Source: Sclerodactyla briareus
Taxonomy: Eukaryota; Echinodermata; Holothuroidea; Dendrochirotida; Sclerodactylidae
Direction of reading: 5' to 3'
Length of the DNA: 64,000 nucleotides
Assembly (NCBI GenBank): GCA_026419785.1
Contig: JAODTK010000300.1
Location: forward strand, 310,001 to 374,000
The translations under genes and the position numbers were made by a program. The notes below the pieces were generated by a model. It did not search any database and was not told the origin of the DNA. It saw nothing but the letters and a program-made list of their open reading frames with translations. Position 1 is the first letter of the stretch. The number at the start of each line of letters is the position of its first letter. Shown piece by piece: positions 22,219 through 33,949 of the stretch.

Positions 22219-24599
22219 TTGTCTTTCCTCGCCTGTCCAATAAGTGTTCCTCCCACTCGTGATTTGTGTTTGGTCATCTGTAGAACTACTCCTACTAATA
22301 TGTGACTGCCATCATCTTCAATTTTGTCCCATAGTGCTTCTCAAAGTTTCCAATCGTTTCTAACTGTCTACCCTTATACCTTCCTTGATAAAATCGCAAC
22401 CCCTCCCACCATTCTCCCTTGTTGATCCTTCTATAACAAATAATCATTGGGTAACTGAAAATTTCGCATTACTAATCTGTTCACATAACCATGTCTTGTG
22501 ATAAGACATTTCCTAATTATCCTCTCTCAACATAGGAATGTAATAAGTCAATTTGTTTTTAATACTCCTGCCTTAAAAAAACAAGATAAACTTCTTTCCC
22601 AGTTTCTCCTTTTCTGGACAATGTTCTTTTTGTCATTCTTTTTTCCTATGTTGCTGGTTACTGATCATCTTGAAAGCTCCCCCTCTCTGGGACGAAGCGC
22701 CATGTCTGTATCTCTGTGGTACCTCAAATTGTGCACTAGCCGACCATTTTTCCTCGTCATATTCCTTTTCTCCCCATTCCTACGCTTGCTTCTCCTGCTC
22801 TACTCTTTGCTTTTCGATAAAACCAACAATCATCTCATTTGCTCTTCCTTTTTCCTCTGTCTGTTTGGTATTTCCTGGTCTGTGTATCCTCGTAAACTTT
22901 CACCGTTTCCCTCCAATAATCTTTAGATCTGTCTCGCCGCTGTCCATCCTCATTTTCATGACTTCTTGGATTTGTTCACCCTCCTGCCATTGCGGTTAAG
23001 TTAGATCGGGTCTAATATATACATCTGAATACTGAACTGTGTCCCTCATTTCTTTTACTTGTTTTCAACAGTTTTGCTCTGCTCTCCGCCGTTAATTTCC
23101 ACACTGACATATCTGGCATCCTTCAGTCTGTTAACTTGTACAATCTCACCTGGTGGGACAGGGCAATCTCCCTGATAAGATTTCAACCTCCCTATACCTC
23201 CTCCTGTGAGTCACTCCCTCTGATAGGGTTGGTTTATAACCACTCTGTTTCTTCTCTTCTCTCTCTGTACTGCTTTCACTAACTTGTGCCTGATGTCCCA
23301 ATTTGGCCTGAACTGACCTCTCTAACCGGTTGGACTGGAGAAAATCATCTTTGAATACATTCATGGCATCACATAACCCAGGGCATGTCACCTCTTTCGT
23401 AAATGTAGACAGATCTTGGTCTTTTACGAGAGTATTTCCTGGTGATGTCAAGGTTAGGCTAACTGAAATTAACTAGTAAACACTAATCTCATATATATCC
23501 AGATACACATTAGTATACATTATGCAATCATGCCACTCGCGTAATTGACCCAGTATCCTGTTGAATTGTATCAAATTCCTGCAATTGAGATGGAAAATGG
23601 GGGCTCATCAGGCCCAACCTTGATTCAAATTTAATCGCGTAACTGCTACCTGTGATATTCGTGTGGAGCCAAGGCTACCTAACGTTTTACGTATAGCCTA
23701 GTAAAATTTACGATGATCATATTCGAGAGGTGAGGAAACATGGTACTACTTGATTATGGATAGAAATAAGTCAGGGATTGCATTTTGGCGGTCGCATTGC
23801 TATGAATCTTACCAAAATGCAGAGAATGATAACTTCTGCAACGAAAATTCGATCCGCCAGGACTTTACACGTCAAGGCAAAGCTATCTGAAGCTGTTATT
23901 TTTTTCTTCACTATATTGGCAATGCTGGGAACAATGCACGACTCATGAAACCTTGCTCGCTCGGGTCTCAAGATGTTCGAGGAAATATCCTTATCGATAT
24001 AATTCGAAATCACCTGATGAGGAATGATGGAATTTTCTTAGCATGTTTTCCAGAAGTTCGACACCATATACATTCGCGAATGCATGGCAATCAATTCGAT
24101 AAGGCCTTCAATATCATAACTCCATGCCTTCACTACTCTGGAAAAAATCATTATGGTTGCACGCAAAGACTACAGCGCGCGGTGTGTCTGGTACAACAAG
24201 AACGCAACTATGAGTAGTGATTCCCTTGCCAAATATTCAACCTCTGTAACAAAAGGAGACATTCAAGATCACATAAAATCTAAATATTCATTCTAGTCAG
24301 GCAAGTAGCAGAATATTACCTCACCACACACCAACACATCCGGATTGTGCTGTCAAGTGGAGTTTCAAGTGACACGTCACACGTCCTTCCTTTGGTCACT
24401 AATATGCATGCAAATAATACCTTGTGCCTATATAATCCCTGCTTTCCGAAACGGCATGGGTTTCTATCTGCTTATGCTGGTAGCCTGTGGTAGGTCGAGC
24501 AATAACAATACACTGTTGGATATTATATATGTATTATTCAAAAGTTTGGTTCACTCTGGGATTTGAGAAAATATGGACAAAATGATTGCCAATGTCCAA

Positions 24600-24850
24600 T
24601 ACCAGTGGCGGCGGAAGCCTACAATTTTTTTTTTTTTTGGGGGGGGGGGCGCAGACCAAGCTTTTGCTGAATGATTTTGGTTACTATCTGAGCGAAGCGC
24701 CACCATGGTTGGCGCGGAGCGTGGGTGAAAATTTTGGGTTTTACAAACCTTCTAGATGGCCGGAAACGACACTTCCTGAGCCTTGTGAGCTATATGTACC
24801 CAGTTATAAAACTGGGTCATGTCTGCAAATTGTAGTTATTAATAAAATGG
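24600..24850 (+). repeat. GCGAAGCGCC-type repeat with a T/G homopolymer
   Basis: It starts CCAGTGGCGGCGGAAGCC, runs into T and G homopolymers, then GAGCGAAGCGCCACC. Related pieces with C- or G-tracts next to GGCTACGCCAGTG or TTCGCCACTGG occur at 30.7, 57.0 and 58.2 kb. It is probably a dispersed non-coding element. Confidence 0.5.
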
Positions 24851-25029
24851 ATGTATGAAGAATGATAATGCATATCAGATGGGCTTGGAGACAGCAAATT
24901 CCCGCTGAGGGAGAGCCGAGGAAAGTGATGCCAACACACTTCTGCGATCATTACGGTGAATTTCCAGTGCCATGATCGAGACTGAGTAATATGATGCTCA
25001 CCCAGGTAGCCCCTTCCCGCCCCAGTTGG

Positions 25030-25107
25030 CCATCCCACTGTGGTCACGTGGTTAGCGTATCGGACTTGTAGTCTGTTAGGGGTTGGGTCGACTCCCGTAG
25101 GTGGGAC
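25030..25107 (+). mobile_element. tRNA-derived SINE head (Thr-like)
   Basis: GTGGTCACGTGGTTAGCGTA resembles a D-arm with box A, CTTGTAG looks like an anticodon loop with TGT, and GGGTCGACTCC is close to box B (GGTTCGANNCC). No proper acceptor stem closes, so it looks SINE-derived rather than a functional tRNA gene. The 3' extent of the SINE is not clear. Confidence 0.6.
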
Positions 25108-26104
25108 GAGTCAAACACTGGAAAGATTAACATGTTTTAACACTTTGGTTTCCTCGCATTTCACAATAGTTGACCAACTAATTGCAAATTATTTACTTAC
25201 GTGACTTTCCACTTGGTGATGCAGTGTTTAACAAATGAGTGAATCAAGGTTTAAAGATATGTTATTGTTGTATCGCAACATACGGTATGCAGATTTATAG
25301 CAATTTTACAGTATACAGTTCGATACATAAATCATGCTATTTTGGTGTCTTTTTATTTGAAACGTGCGTAACACCTGAAGCCATTACTGCAAGATAGTAA
25401 AATGATAAAGTCATTCACAGACATGTCATTCGGGGTATATCTCTGTCATCATAAAGCTTGAACAAAAATGCACGTATCCTTTTCTTTTTTAATCTAAGGA
25501 CTTTTTTTTCAAATGTCCCACTTTTGTAGCCGAGTATTGTGGCCTTGTACCGTGATGCAGCGGTGATTATTGTCCATCTTGAAAATCTAGTAGGCCTAGT
25601 CAAGAGACTAGCATTACAGTCAGTCGGTCATCACTTGTATTCGCCAAAAATGCTGACTCGTGTTTCCTTCTGTTCTAGTTTTTTTTTTTTTTCACATTCT
25701 CTACGCGGCGGTAAATATTTCCCGTGATTACAGACTCCGCTACCAGCTGCGAATATCGCAGACCAGGTGGCAACGGGTTCGGTACGGCAATATTTGTTGA
25801 ACTTAGGAAGGATACTAGTTTCACATTTATTTAGGGCGGTTATAAATCTATTTTCTATATTTCATCATGTTCCGCAGATCGATAATGATAGTTCAATTGT
25901 TGAAGTTGGTGTTAATTTTCAAATTTCATGGTCCAAATTTTAGGGGGGACGGACCCCCCCCCCCCACCCCCACGGGAAGTCAATGACGAACATGAAATTT
26001 ATCCACGTTTTCAAGCTGTCTCACCATTTCAAAGAGGAATTAGTTTAGATAGCGTGTGATAGCAATGTTTTAGTACGTCAGTGCAATTGACTTTTTGATT
26101 CGTT

Positions 26105-26665
26105 GCAACAAGACGAGTCGTCACAAAAAATTGACCCAAAGGTCACAAGGTCATCAAGTCAAATGAGGTCAAAGGGTAAAATGAGGTCAAAGTAGGTCAC
26201 CGGATGTAGTTCACCTAGACGAACAACATTACAACGTTGTTCCGAAATGTTTCGTTGCCAAGATATAGAAGGATTGACATATTGGTGACCTTCAATGACC
26301 TTGACCTGACACCAATGAGGTCCATCCTCACCATATGTGCAACCCACATACCTAATCTGACCTAATAGATACTTGCCATCATTAGATATCGTGGCTGACA
26401 AGATTTCTCTCAACTTTGCCCTGTTGTGATCTTGAATGACGTTGAACTGGCACTGAAAAACAAAAGGGTCCATCCTTACCACATGAGCAACCCACGTGCC
26501 TAATTGGAACTTAATACCTGTTTTGCTCCGTTAGATATGTGTTGACAAGGGGAGTCACACACACACGCACACACAGAGAGAGGGAGAGAAACATACACAC
26601 ACACACACATACGCAGTTACGCACAGACATGACTGCATAGTTTCCTTTTGCCTCCGGCAAGGAAT
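26105..26665 (+). repeat. TGACCT-rich dispersed element with CA and GA microsatellites
   Basis: It carries repeated CAATGACCTTGACCTGACAC-type blocks, then an ACACAC/GAGAGA run, ending GACTGCATAGTTTCCTTTTG and GGCAAGGAATACTAG, matching other right ends of this family. Confidence 0.7.
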
Positions 26666-26935
26666 ACTAGACTCGGGGACTCCAGAGGGTCAGGGTCAGC
26701 CTAGCGAGAGAGGTTACGGATAGCCGTCTCAAGGAAACTGGTTGTCTGATACGCTGCTTGTGGCAGGTGGTGTTGAGCGCAAGATAGCCTAGCCTCCCGG
26801 ATAGATAGGCTGGGTAGATTTATGGATGGATGGACTGGCGTGAAGCAAAGGAAGTTTTTGCAAGCAGTAGCAATGGAACCGCAAAATTGACCATTGATTG
26901 GTCTTAATTTTCCGATTATGTTGAGATCCATAGAT

Positions 26936-26945
26936 AATAATAATA

Positions 26946-26983
<38 letters not shown>

Positions 26984-27028
26984 TAATATAATAATACTAA
27001 TAATAATAATAATACTAATAATAATAAA
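26936..27028 (+). repeat. AAT microsatellite
   Basis: A run of about 30 AAT triplets with a few interruptions. Another, shorter AAT run is at 56427-56483. Confidence 0.97.
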
Positions 27029-27349
27029 ATAGACAGTTGTGAATGTAATTAATGGCGCTCAACGCAAAAACTTTGCCTAAAATGGCATAAGGAATAACCA
27101 ATACAGGTTATTTCTTTTAGTTTTTGCGGCGGCTTGTAGGATGTGAACTAGTTGATAAGTTTTAGACCTCATGGGCGTACTAGATACTTGGATGAGAACA
27201 AAGAATATCTTCTCGAATTACAGAAAGTTATTGTGTAGGATAGAGACAATTAGAGAAATATTGTGCTGCACCAGCCTTTCAGAAAAAAAAAAAATCGACT
27301 CTCGGCATAATATTTGGGCAATCTGATTAGGAAAATATTCGTTAGGACC

Positions 27350-28110
27350 CCACTGATCGTTGAATTTCCGATTTTTGTCAACAATTCTCCAAATATTGCA
27401 GAAATCTAATACCGTCCAGAGTTATCTCAAATCATAAGAGTCACTTTTTTCAGTTACAAGTTGCTGCAATTTAGTTGGAATTTCTCATTTAAGAGAAATT
27501 TGTTTTTCTGACTTGGAACTCGAGTCTTGAATATGAAAAAATGCTATGTCCAGGTAAATTAGCTATCTAGATCGTCCAGTATCTTTAAGAAAAATCCAAC
27601 TCTTTCATTGGATTTTTCATCTTAAAGTAGGTACTAGTCTAAATTCTAAATACCAACAGCGCCGTCGCCAAGCGCAATGCAAATCTTTGCAGAAATGATC
27701 CAAAACTACAACAATTCTGTTGCGGATTGTGGCAATCTAGTTGGAATTTCCCAAAGAAAAGGAACTTAATTTAAGTAGTAAAATAAATTTAAGGACACGT
27801 AATTGAGATCTGGCATTTGAAAAACAGAAAAATCCAATTGGAACGGAATGTCGCCAAATCCCGGCAAAGTTGAATTGTAAGTACCAACAGGGCAGGTGCG
27901 GAGCACAACTTTTCTGTGAACATTAGAAGTCAAAAACTACCCAAAATCAATCGTTTTCATCATGTTTCGAATTGTGGCAATTTAACTAGGATTTCTTGGG
28001 AAAATGAACATGTTTGTCTTAGTGGAAAAGTCTCAATTACGGAAATTCTTGCCAGTAATTAGCCGGAGCTATCTTTCAAAAAGTTCCGACTGGTCGCTGA
28101 AATTTCCAAC
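27350..28110 (+). repeat. degenerate tandem repeat, period about 255 bp
   Basis: Three diverged units share the block TTG..GCAATTTAGTTGGAATTTC (near 27462, 27728, 27970), and two share TACCAACAG..GC with an AAAACTAC block about 60-70 bp later. Sequence is AT-rich with no coding potential. Confidence 0.6.
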
Positions 28111-28499
28111 TATGCCATAATTCCGACGAAATCCCCCCCCCCTCCCCCTTCCCTCGTAGCGACTTTCCCAGGGCCTTATCTAGAGTTATTCTATAGAGGG
28201 TGCCAATCAGTCTCCAATTCCGACCGGGTGACCTTTTTTAAGTGAGCGCCGTGCAGCAGAGCCGCATTCATTGTAGGTGATGCAGTGCAAACCAAAATGT
28301 TGGCATCCCGAGCCTAGGTCACCAGGAATGACACCAATTCCTGGACATCAAAATGACAGACCAACAAACACAACCCGCCAAAACCGAAAGTTATCCTTAC
28401 AGAGGGGCCTTGCGGGTTCAAGTTCTAAGGGTAATCTTTTACATATTGACCAAGAAATTTTGGGATTCTGACACCCCCGGATAACTGAAAATGGCCCTT

Positions 28500-29200
28500 T
28501 CTGCGCGCAAGGGTGCCCCTCCCGTCGGGGAAGCTTGCCCCCCCCTCCGTCAGGGAATTTTTCCCATCTCGTCGGGGAGCACGAGTGGGTTCCCTAAAAT
28601 GTACACACCCCGACGAGGGTCTACTGCCCATACAGTAAAATATTTCCAACTTCTTTGATCGTGAGAATTCCTATATTGAAGCTGAAAATTTCCGGCGCAC
28701 TTCGCGCGCCTTATATCTTCCATAATATTGCCAGGTTCCTCCCCGAGTTTTAGCTCAGCGTATCCATTCTCCTATCTTCCTCATACTATACAATCGTGGT
28801 ATATATAAAAGGATACACAAGCCTCATGGATCTCTTCGAAATGTCCTACAAGAGATTAACGTTACATGCTGTTGGGGAGGATGATCGTTCTGCCGTCTAC
28901 CACTGTTGCCTTTGTGTTAATGCAGGTGTGCTCTCACGACGCAACTACTTCCAGTGCCCGAGCATTTCCTGTGCAGTTATCGGGATCACCTGACCCTATT
29001 CTACTAAGAGCGCTGATTACGTGGGATGCTGAGAGCAAACAATGCCCTCAACAATGTGTTTTTTTTCTTCTTTTTTTTGTTTGAAAGAAATGTTTAATCA
29101 ATGAAAACATCAAGAAATGCAGTTTGACCTAGGGCTAGGGGGAGTCGTCGGGGACTTGGACCCCCCCCATCGGGGGAACTCGGACCCCCCGTCGGGAAAT
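28500..29200. other. low-complexity GTCGGGG/CCCCC blocks; no gene
   Basis: Short repeats of CCGTCGGGG with C-tracts occur at 28525-28620 and 29140-29205. The GCGCACTTCGCGCGCC motif occurs at 28690-28710. Between them is sequence with short open frames of no recognisable family. Confidence 0.5.
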
Positions 29201-30511
29201 CCTGGCGCCAACCCTGCCTTGCGCGGCTGAAATTGTGAACCCTGTTGCAAGATTCCCAGACTTGACCTACGTCGACCTCACATGACCTTTGACACGAACA
29301 AAAACAAGGATTCAGTGATGATAAGGAACCCATATCCATAAGGAGGTGGTAAAGTTTGAATTTGATTTGAGTTGGATTCTAGCGGTTCAAGAAACAGAGA
29401 AAGGCTCATCAATCAGTAGCGATACAGAGGGGCGGGGGTCCAGGGGTCCCGGACCCCCCTTTTGTTTTCAGAGTTTTACGGGACCTCATAAGGCAGTCTA
29501 CCAATAATATGGATCATTAAGATGGCCGTCTGGGGAGTGTTGGCCACCCGCCTCCCCCCACTTCCCCCATTATGGATGTCCATTCTGTGCTGAATGTTAA
29601 CCCTCTAATAAGACATACCCTCTACAAGATGTAACGACCTGAAAGTTGGGCGCGCTTAGCGCGCACGATTGCTGCTTCGCTGTGGCATTGTCACCACAGA
29701 GAAGGCAGGGCATGCATGTCCCCCTTTGGAATGTCTATCACCAAAATGAAATGATTTTAAAAACGTTTAAGACACGGTATTTTGTAGGGGGCGGGTGTTA
29801 GACGATCATGAGATAAGGTATTATGATATATTTATCGTTGCATATAGGACATCTTCTTTGTGAAACTCTGAAAAATGGGTCGCCTCCGAGGCGTTGCCGG
29901 CTCTCGTAATACTTTATGTACATCCCACGGTGTTCCATCCCATATCTCAAGGGCCCACGAGCAAATATGTGAGTCTACACGCATCCATCATTTGCTATAT
30001 AACGCACGGCATCTTCGTTCACCTCAATGCTTACACATAGGCCTCTCTACATCTCAGAAGCTCAATGAGTGAATTCTCTCTTGAGTTTTTTCTTTATTGT
30101 TAAAGGATTAATATTAGTAGCATAAACAATGGTGGGGGAGAAAAGACAGTAATCACCCGGCGAGATTCGTGAGAATCGTTGTGCGGTTGAGAAAACATGC
30201 AAACAGTTTCAACACTAAACTGACAAAAGCTGATTTTGAGTGATGGGAAGTTATCAAATCCGTATGTGACCGACCAGTCGTCAACATTCTTTGAGTTTTC
30301 GCGCTATGCGCGAATGTGGTGTAAGTTGCGAGTCCCATGGCCAACTTTTACGGCCGTGGCTCATGAGAAGAATAAACGGCGTATGTTAAAGGGTAAATCG
30401 AGTACGCATGGACCTATACTAGCTCTTGTTTTACATATGCAGGGACTCCCCCACCCCACCTAGCACCACTTTAAACGACGTGGGCGGAAGGTTGGGATAT
30501 TCAAACCCAAC

Positions 30512-33500
30512 GCCAGAAAGGAATAACTGACTAGCACTAAATTGCATCTAAAGACATGTGAAAATGCCAAAAGTATTTCCAAAATAGAGGTGAGTGTGAA
30601 CGTGTGCTGTATTGCACCGAATTGCATCTAAGACCACCTGGAATGAGAACATTTAGAACCCCTCTCACAGCCCACCTCAATCTCCAACCCCTCATAAAAT
30701 CAGCAGTCCCCCCCCCCAACCCCCCCACTAAAAAATCCTGGCTTCGCCACTGGTTTGGATCCCCCTTCCAAAATACTGCTATCAGCCCCCAGGGAGCAGG
30801 TCTGGCCTTCTTATCCTATTGTTTACGCCGATGGATTTGGGACCCTTTAGGTCAGGAATCAGTCATTGAACCTACGAATATGTCGAATACAGATATGAGC
30901 GAAATATCAGCTGGGTCAAAATTGAGGGGCGAAATGCACTAGCGTCCCTTTCAACCAATTTATCGAGGGTGATGCCTCACCCCCCAATATCGCCGCTCAT
31001 GCCTGACCCTATCGAGAGGCTCCCCCTTCCCATCATGGAGCCAGAGTGGGTATGTGCAAAAAATGTACAGACCCCGACGAAGGCCTCGTGCCACGACAAA
31101 TTATCCTAGGCCCACCTATTATGTAGTAGTATACACTTGCCTGTTTATGCAAAATGGCCAAATTTACCCCTAGATGACCCTTGACCTCAAATTTCTGAAC
31201 ACCCCATATATACCATTGCCCAATTATACTTACTAGACCAACTTTTCATACTTAGCCAATCTATTCTGTATGAAGTAAAGCCACTTGACCGTTCAACAAA
31301 CTGGCATTGGTCCCAGTAACACTGACCAACTTCATGATCATCCGACTGTAGGAAAAGCATTTTGCGTATTTCGTATGAAATAGCCAGAGTAGAGGTGGTG
31401 GCAGGATTTTTAATTAGGTTTCTCTACCATGAACCTCTTTATACACCAACAACCCTTTTTGTTTACTATTCCCAGTCAAATGTCATGACTAAATGGGGCT
31501 GTTGCTAGGAATTATGAACTACATATATACCAAGTAAAATGTTGCGGATTTATGCCACCTGCGACTGGGTGGGGTACAGCAACTGACAAATCTACATACA
31601 CACTGAGTTTATGATACCCAGAAATAGGACAACCAAACAGTCAATACTCGCACAGTGAGAAATCATTACAAAGGTCGGTGTCTCGTTCTTTTGGCACAAT
31701 ACACATGGCACAATTTGAGAGTGTTTCATCAGCGCATAGCAACAACTACCTTCTTAGTCAGCAGAATAAATTCCCACAGAGAATAAGTAAATTTTAGGGT
31801 CACAGAATAATTCACAGAGAATGATGACTATGGTGTACCAATGTAATTTATTTGACTAAATCAGAACGTTCAAAAGGACAGAGTTTTTGACGGAAGGAAT
31901 GTCAAACTGAGCAGAAATAAAAGGCGATGCTATTGTACATAAATCCCTCGAAAATCTCCCCAGCAGCATTGGTACCATAAACTCTCAAAAAAATAATGTA
32001 CACTACACACAGAGTGAAATACAACAGACGAATCTGCCCACTACTCCCCATGAGGCTCCAAACACAGTGCTCAAATATGAAATTATTCCTCAAAGCTGTG
32101 GACTGAGCACAGGCACAGGCAATTGAGATATTCGTTAACAGCCAAAAGGCTTAGTGGTGATCTTGCCCCTTGATTTTCAAGACCTTCAGATGACCTTTAT
32201 CCCCCCCCCCCTCCGACTTCAGAACAATAGGATTCATGTACTATTCATGGGGACCCTTATACCAATTATGTGCTTCATTCACAGGTGGGGACAGTTACAG
32301 GATTTGGAGCGCCATGATTTGCTTACATGATACTTTCCAAAATTTTCTACCTTTTAGGAGGCGACATGCAAAACTTCAGCTCAATCGGGTCAAGCATTTA
32401 TGGCGTTTTTTTTGCTCACAGTTTTTTCAGAGCTTTGACCCTTCGTTGACCTTTTATGTGACCCCAATATAATAGGATGCATGTACTCATATGGGGATCA
32501 TAGGTATGATAAATTTTGCCAGACTATCAATTTCTCACAATTAACCCATTTTCACCAAAAATGATTCTCACACTACATCAAGAACAAAAGGGTTTGTATA
32601 CTACCCAATGAGAACTGCATAACAAATTTCGCTTGATTGAAACCAACATTCTGGACTAACTGTGTTCACAAGTTCTCAGACTAACCTCTGTTTGCATTCC
32701 AGACGCTCAAACACGAATAGGGTTCATGTACAGGGAGGGAGGGGGGCTAATGAATATTGCATGGTCGAATTCTAAAGAGTAGATTTGGAGTATATAGAGT
32801 ACAGTAGTATAGTAGATGTAGACTATAGAGTAAAAAGACGTGTTTCCGCTACATTTCATGCACCAGACAAACTTGGCGTGTAAACATGGCTTCAGAGAAG
32901 TGGATGCACACGATTGTGTTATCTCATGGCTTAATTCCACAGACCATTTATTTAGGCATGCCGCTTCCTCATTACTAGGACCAGATCCAATTTCAGCACT
33001 TCTCTTCGAGGTCATACACTCTACTACAAAACAGTCTACGGGACAATCTAGTAAAAAATGGGTACTTGTGACGTCGAGAGTACCGAACGAACCGAAATCT
33101 GACAAATCCTATTTTACTGCAAATGAAGCAAACTTCAAAGAAAATTCATTTGGGTTATTTAACATTTCAACAATTCTGTCACAGTTTGTTTTCTAAATGA
33201 ACAGTGCTATCAAGTGTTGAACAACTTCACAATAGAATAGCAAATACATATATATGGCACAGAAAAATCCTGGAATCCTTTTCTTAGGGTTATGATTTTG
33301 TCAAATTAAACTAGGTTATTATTATAAAAAAAAATGCACATGGTGTGGGGTCCAACAGCCAACCATATCAATACAAGGTCATCCTATTGATATTCAATCG
33401 TTACATATGGGTCAATATTTCCAAACCCTGGATCAATATATTTCACCCTTTTTTTTTCACTGACATGGAGGACTTTATTACATTGCTTTACCTTTGGCCA

Positions 33501-33949
33501 TTGGCTCACATATAGTCAACAGGCGGTTATAGGCCGAGATTGATTTGTAGTTACAAAGCACCCCCTGTAATCACGCCACTCCAGTTTGGAAAGAACACAT
33601 CGGGGGTTCACATTTCCCGTGTCAGATACGTGGTTTTGGAGAGCAACCGTGTCTCTGCAGGGGGCATAATAGATAAGATACCCTCTCGTGTCCATAGAGA
33701 GAACATCCATTCCGAACGAATCATCTGTTCTATGGATCACATATTTCTTGCCCGAATAATTACAGAGAACTTAAAGGAGGTGGCTTTGTACCTGAAAGTT
33801 GACGTACTGGGAAAAATAGCTGGTATTGGAAGAGCTTCTCCTGTCATCAAATGGCTTTCAAGGGGAAGTGGTATGAATGATGTAATGTGCACCACTTCAT
33901 CTGGATTTAGGTTACTCGCAAATGGGCGCCTCATGTACATCTTCCAATA
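30512..33949 (+). repeat. 3.4-kb segmental tandem duplication, copy 1
   Basis: This stretch and 33950-37355 are co-linear throughout, starting at CGCCAGAAAGGAA and ending with a CTTCCAATA-type junction. Examples shared by both: TCCCCCTTCCCATCATGGAG, TATGCCACCTGCGACTGGGT, GTTACATATGGGTCAATATT. Differences are mostly single-base or few-base indels. A TGACCT-rich element lies inside (32145-32715). No gene was recognised. Confidence 0.95.

Larger units (their letters stand above)
20640..23455 (-). mobile_element. CR1/L2-type non-LTR retrotransposon, internally deleted
   Basis: Parts in order on the minus strand: an ORF1-like tail (23451-22930, with YIRPDLT and DSGETDLKIIGGK in shifted frames); an AP endonuclease domain (about 22440-21955, with ILVGVV, then MMIVGDFNYPDIKWNTF, IQDNFWQQQ and IGEHFGTSD); a connecting region; the front of the reverse transcriptase (21352-20985, KATGPDGIKSDYLKELA, SNITPLYKKGERSNVSNYRP); then a jump to the C-terminal tail (20915-20640, FFSRTVHDWDTLPQDVIKA). 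The RT stretch carrying the catalytic FADD box is absent between 20985 and 20915. Many frameshifts are present. The copy cannot be autonomous. Confidence 0.9.

Noticed and set aside
25030..25107. A functional tRNA gene
   Set aside because: No acceptor stem, poor anticodon stem and an imperfect box B; a SINE origin fits better.
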